The notes below the pieces were generated by a model. The model saw only the letters and a program-made list of their open reading frames with translations. It made no database searches and was not told where the DNA came from. This document shows positions 61,263 through 64,000 of a stretch of 64,000 bases of DNA, one piece after another. The stretch comes from Micavibrio sp. UBA6212 (GTDB lineage: Bacteria; Pseudomonadota; Alphaproteobacteria; Micavibrionales; Micavibrionaceae): NCBI GenBank assembly GCA_002421905.1, contig DISK01000001.1:218480-282479 (forward strand). The letters are read 5' to 3'. The translations under genes and the position numbers were made by a program. Every line of letters starts with the position of its first letter. Positions within the stretch are counted from its first letter, which is position 1.

Positions 61263-62210
61263 ATGGCTTCACGCGAATTTCTGCATAACCATCCTGATTT
61301 TTCTGATCTGCTCCGCATTGTGGCGGGGGAGATGTCGATTGATCCTGTCCTTGTGGAAAAGGACTATTGGATTATGCACTGCCTTTATGGGTTGCAGCAA
61401 CTTGGGTTGTCCTTTGAATTGAAGGGCGGCACGTCTTTGTCCAAAGGCTATGGGATCATTCACCGCTTTTCCGAGGATATAGATATTCGGATTGAGCCTC
61501 CTGCGGACATGAACGTCAAAACAGGACGCAATCACGATAAGCCGGATCACTGCGAAAGCCGTAAGAATTTCTATGATTGGCTGGCTTCCACAATAAAAAT
61601 CAGTGGTATTTATGATGTTCAGCGCGATACGGCGTTTGATGATAGTAAATATCGGAGCGGCGGCATTCGTCTTTTTTATCAAAAGACGAGTGGCAATCTG
61701 GAAGGTGTCAAGGACGGTATCTTGCTCGAAGTCGGTTTTGATGATGTCACGCCGAATAATCTGAGGACTATTAGCTCATGGGCCTATGACTTCGCGGCCC
61801 CTAAGGTTGACGTTATAGATAACCGCGCTGTGGATGTTGCCTGTTATCATGCGGGTTATACGCTTGTTGAAAAGCTGCAAACCATTTCGACCAAATATCG
61901 TCAGCAGCAAGAGACAGGCAGTTTTCCGGTCAATTTTATGCGTCACTACTATGACGTATATTGCTTGCTCCAGAATGATGAGGTTCAGAAATTTATCGGG
62001 ACGGCAAGCTATCTAGCCCATAAAGAAAAGCGGTTCCGAAGTGGCGATAATCCAGTTATTGCCGAAAATGGGGCGTTCTTGCTCGGTAATCCGGATGTTC
62101 GTGCACAATATGCCGAGGCTTTCAAAGCCACTCGCGCTCTTTATTACAAATCCCAACCGGAGTTTGATGATATTTTGGAAGAGATTTCAAAATACATTAA
62201 GAGCTTATAA
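61263..62210 (+). CDS. AbiEii-type nucleotidyltransferase toxin
   Basis: A 315-residue protein of the AbiEii/AbiGii family. The nucleotidyltransferase signature is ELKGGTSLSKGYGIIHRFSEDIDI, with the paired Asp of 'SEDIDI' as metal ligands. IDPVLVEKDYWIMH is the family's N-terminal box. The C-terminal part (YHAGYTLVEKLQTISTKYR, FMRHYYDVYCLL) is typical. Such toxins modify tRNA or other acceptors and stop growth upon phage infection. It lies 16 bases downstream of the AbiEi-like gene. Confidence 0.82.
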   Translation: MASREFLHNHPDFSDLLRIVAGEMSIDPVLVEKDYWIMHCLYGLQQLGLSFELKGGTSLSKGYGIIHRFSEDIDIRIEPPADMNVKTGRNHDKPDHCESRKNFYDWLASTIKISGIYDVQRDTAFDDSKYRSGGIRLFYQKTSGNLEGVKDGILLEVGFDDVTPNNLRTISSWAYDFAAPKVDVIDNRAVDVACYHAGYTLVEKLQTISTKYRQQQETGSFPVNFMRHYYDVYCLLQNDEVQKFIGTASYLAHKEKRFRSGDNPVIAENGAFLLGNPDVRAQYAEAFKATRALYYKSQPEFDDILEEISKYIKSL

Positions 62211-62232
62211 GATGGGGCAAAAATGCGCGGTT

Positions 62233-62793
62233 TCACGCGCATCTGAAGATGTAGTTTTTACCTGCGATGGAGGTTTCGGAATAATCCATGCCGAGGTCAC
62301 GAGCTATAGCGTCAAGATCAAGGTAGTAACGGATATTTTCTGGAATATCACCAAACAAACCGTCTTCGATAAATTGCTCAGCAAGATCGCGCAGACTATC
62401 CAGTTCGTATATATTGATGTCGTATCCGTCCGGATCATCTGATTGATAATCGAAGCTGTAGCCACATTCGCCAGTGGCAAGGATAACCTTGATTTTCTGG
62501 TCGTCAGAGAAATATTCGCAAGCGTTGAAATAATCACCTATCGTGCCTTGGTGAATGGAGAGAGATTTGAACAACTCACAGTCAAGATCATCACCGTCGA
62601 TAAACTGGATTTCAAACGCTTCAACGGGATCGCCATAGTGGTTTAGAAGATTGGCCGATTTCTCGTTATATTCTTCCAAACTGCGGAAATAAAAGCCATA
62701 GGCAGAGATGTCATAGGGCTGGGCAAAGAGCAAAGGCTCAATGGTCTGGATTTGAAGTTGGAATTCTTGGGATGAAAGAGTTTCTTTTTGCAT
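62233..62793 (-). CDS. ArdA-like antirestriction protein
   Basis: A 186-residue strongly acidic protein. YDISAYGFYFRSLEEYNEK resembles the ArdA start (yn.G...g.Wv.l), and FGDIPENIRYYLDLDAIARDLGMDYSE matches the family C-terminus (ip..l..YiDyeayArdl). ArdA mimics B-form DNA and inhibits type I restriction. The ATG at 62793 follows AAAGGAAG. It converges on the AbiE pair. Its presence fits an element that moves between hosts. Confidence 0.78.
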   Translation of the reverse strand: MQKETLSSQEFQLQIQTIEPLLFAQPYDISAYGFYFRSLEEYNEKSANLLNHYGDPVEAFEIQFIDGDDLDCELFKSLSIHQGTIGDYFNACEYFSDDQKIKVILATGECGYSFDYQSDDPDGYDINIYELDSLRDLAEQFIEDGLFGDIPENIRYYLDLDAIARDLGMDYSETSIAGKNYIFRCA

Positions 62794-63170
62794 GATGTTC
62801 TTCCTTTCTCGTGTCTGTTTCGAACGCCGAAAAATCAGGCAGGGGATCAAGCTTCTTTTGCATGGTCAACACGGGAAGCCTTCAGGCTGAGTGGCGCGGG
62901 CCGCATCATTGCAGAAACGGCGCATCTGCCTATAAAGGCGGTCTATAAACGGTAACAAGACGGGGGGAGGAAGATTTAAATTAGAAGGAACAATACGTGC
63001 ATCCAATAATTCCTATCGATGCAAACCTCATTTTTGCTCAGGATCAGGTGAAGCCCCCATCCCTTTGACTTTTTAGCTGCCCGATTGAATGATGAGGATA
63101 TCGGTACAAGAAATGCCTTGAAAATTGCCCGCAACTTTGTTAGGTAAAATCAAACGCAGGGAATATTCAG
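62794..63170. other. Intergenic region upstream of ArdA-like and acidic protein genes
   Basis: No gene is seen in these 377 bases. The left part must hold the ArdA promoter, and the right part the promoter of the 63171 gene. The middle is locally GC-richer (GGCGCGGGCCGC) than neighbouring DNA. I see no clear repeat or RNA structure. Confidence 0.45.
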
Positions 63171-63812
63171 ATGAACAAAAAGTCCGTTGTTAATGCACAG
63201 CAAGTGGCCACCGACAACAAATTCAGGCTCGTCACTAAAGAGCATGAAGACCTTGCTCAAATGGTCCAATTTCAACTCAGAGAGCATTTTGGTAGATCAA
63301 ATCTTTGGGCGCTCCCATACGATCAACTAAATCTGCAAAATGCCCTTTATCCGTGCCTCAGAATTGTTGACGGAGAGAATGCGGAAACCGAATTTAATGG
63401 AGCTGCCGCTCAAAAAGCTAAAGAGCTTGTTCCCAAGATTTATGGTGATGAAGAGGTGTATGTCTCAGTTGAAGACATTACAGTCATGCCAGAGGGGGAT
63501 AGCCTAAAATTCGTCGTTGACCACCTGCTTTCCCTTCATTACGGCCATGGCAACTACATGGTTGAGTATGATCGAAATGAACAATCTGGAGATGTTGTAA
63601 TTTACATTGAAGACTACTCAGAAGTTTGGGATGTAGATGGTGATGAAGATTCTTGTGAAGAACAAACCTGTGGTATTCCAAATGAAGTCGTTCTATTTGT
63701 TTTCGAGAAGTCTCGTGAATTTAGACCTGACCTGACTTTCAAACTCTCGTTTGAACTCAAACCATTGGATAGTCCCGCAGCATTTGCTCGTGGATATAGA
63801 CCAGTCCCATAA
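63171..63812 (+). CDS. Acidic protein of unknown function (213 aa)
   Basis: A 213-residue protein very rich in Asp and Glu in its second half (for example YIEDYSEVWDVDGDEDSCEE). I do not recognise a family. No signal peptide or membrane segment is seen. The acidity and its place in a mobile accessory segment would suit a DNA-mimic or phage-defence accessory role, but that is speculation. Confidence 0.6.
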   Translation: MNKKSVVNAQQVATDNKFRLVTKEHEDLAQMVQFQLREHFGRSNLWALPYDQLNLQNALYPCLRIVDGENAETEFNGAAAQKAKELVPKIYGDEEVYVSVEDITVMPEGDSLKFVVDHLLSLHYGHGNYMVEYDRNEQSGDVVIYIEDYSEVWDVDGDEDSCEEQTCGIPNEVVLFVFEKSREFRPDLTFKLSFELKPLDSPAAFARGYRPVP

Positions 63813-63825
63813 AAAGGGTAGCAGG

Positions 63826-64000
63826 CTATGAAGGGTCACTCCTTCTCTGTGCATCAAGGTTAAATTCTGCTGATTTCCTTTTGGTTGATTGCATTCCAGA
63901 AGCCTCGTTAAAAGCCGAGGACATAGGCCGTCTGGGTTTGGCCTGTTTTGGTTGCTCGGGGTTTGATTGTGGTTTAGCGGCTTCCTGTTTCCACATTTTT
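63826..64000 (-). CDS. C-terminal end of a gene entering from the right edge (partial)
   Basis: An open frame on the minus strand runs from the window edge to TAG at 63826-63828. Its translation ends with a Lys/Pro/Gln-rich low-complexity tail (MWKQEAAKPQSNPEQPKQ, then ...SAEFNLDAQRRSDPS). Such tails are common in mobilisation or conjugation proteins, but the family cannot be named from this piece. An in-frame ATG near 63996 could also be a start. Confidence 0.45.
   Translation of the reverse strand, partial: KMWKQEAAKPQSNPEQPKQAKPRRPMSSAFNEASGMQSTKRKSAEFNLDAQRRSDPS

Noticed and set aside
1..64000. CRISPR array or insertion sequence
   Set aside because: No regularly spaced repeats, cas genes or transposase genes with terminal inverted repeats were seen on reading through the window.

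Overview
The window reads as a bacterial chromosome segment, most likely from an alphaproteobacterium with mid-40s GC (judged by eye, not computed). Pointers are the gatCAB amidotransferase, an intracellular PHA depolymerase of the alphaproteobacterial type, an ECF sigma factor followed by a small 'YGADFSRWPE' partner protein, RadC, and the spread of housekeeping genes. A predatory or host-associated lineage such as Micavibrio relatives is possible but unproven. Coding density is high, with many 4-base start/stop overlaps.

Layout, left to right. (1) 1-940: 5' end of thrS (minus) divergent from ung. (2) 1360-11754: a tight plus-strand operon with an 802-aa protein of unknown family, a 1013-aa protein with an RNase J-like metallo-beta-lactamase core, a divergent giant exonuclease I-like protein, deoC and an HExxH metalloprotein. 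This is the strongest candidate for an undescribed nucleic-acid-processing system. (3) 11798-17479: a compact histidine operon led by a TrpR-like (YerC) regulator with a perfect 22-bp palindrome upstream. It encodes a HisC-HisB fusion and HisIE, and has no hisD. (4) 17577-20451: a CPSF-type MBL nuclease, tRNA-Ser(GCU), and a HEPN-like gene followed by sequences resembling tRNA 3' ends. (5) 20464-26813: gatC-gatA, two secreted cysteine-rich paralogues, gatB, a PLP enzyme and an SRPBCC protein (all minus), then ruvX. (6) 26755-39783: housekeeping and accessory genes (YgjP-like peptidase, patatin, PHA depolymerase, CbiB-like protein, two cyclophilins, a yellow/MRJP-like protein, purB, radC, map, a CinA-type protein, a chemoreceptor). 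(7) 40043-47548: a complete cytochrome bd module, cydA-cydB-cydX-cydD-cydC plus a NifX-like protein, divergent from an NsrR/Rrf2-type regulator, then a frameshifted DUF3365 haem-protein gene. (8) 47828-50230: a ClpA-type unfoldase.

(9) 50256-60451: a 10-kb segment bounded by a perfect 65-bp direct repeat that is the 3' part of a tRNA-Leu(UAA) gene. Inside are an ECF sigma factor and its partner, fliS, fliD and flagellin (minus), and flgD, flgE, a FlgN-like gene, flgK and flgL (plus). This looks like a hook/filament module carried on an integrative element. (10) 60677-64000: beyond the second repeat, an AbiEi/AbiEii-type toxin-antitoxin pair, an ArdA-like antirestriction protein, an acidic unknown protein and the tail of another gene. 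This looks like a second accessory element stacked at the same tRNA.
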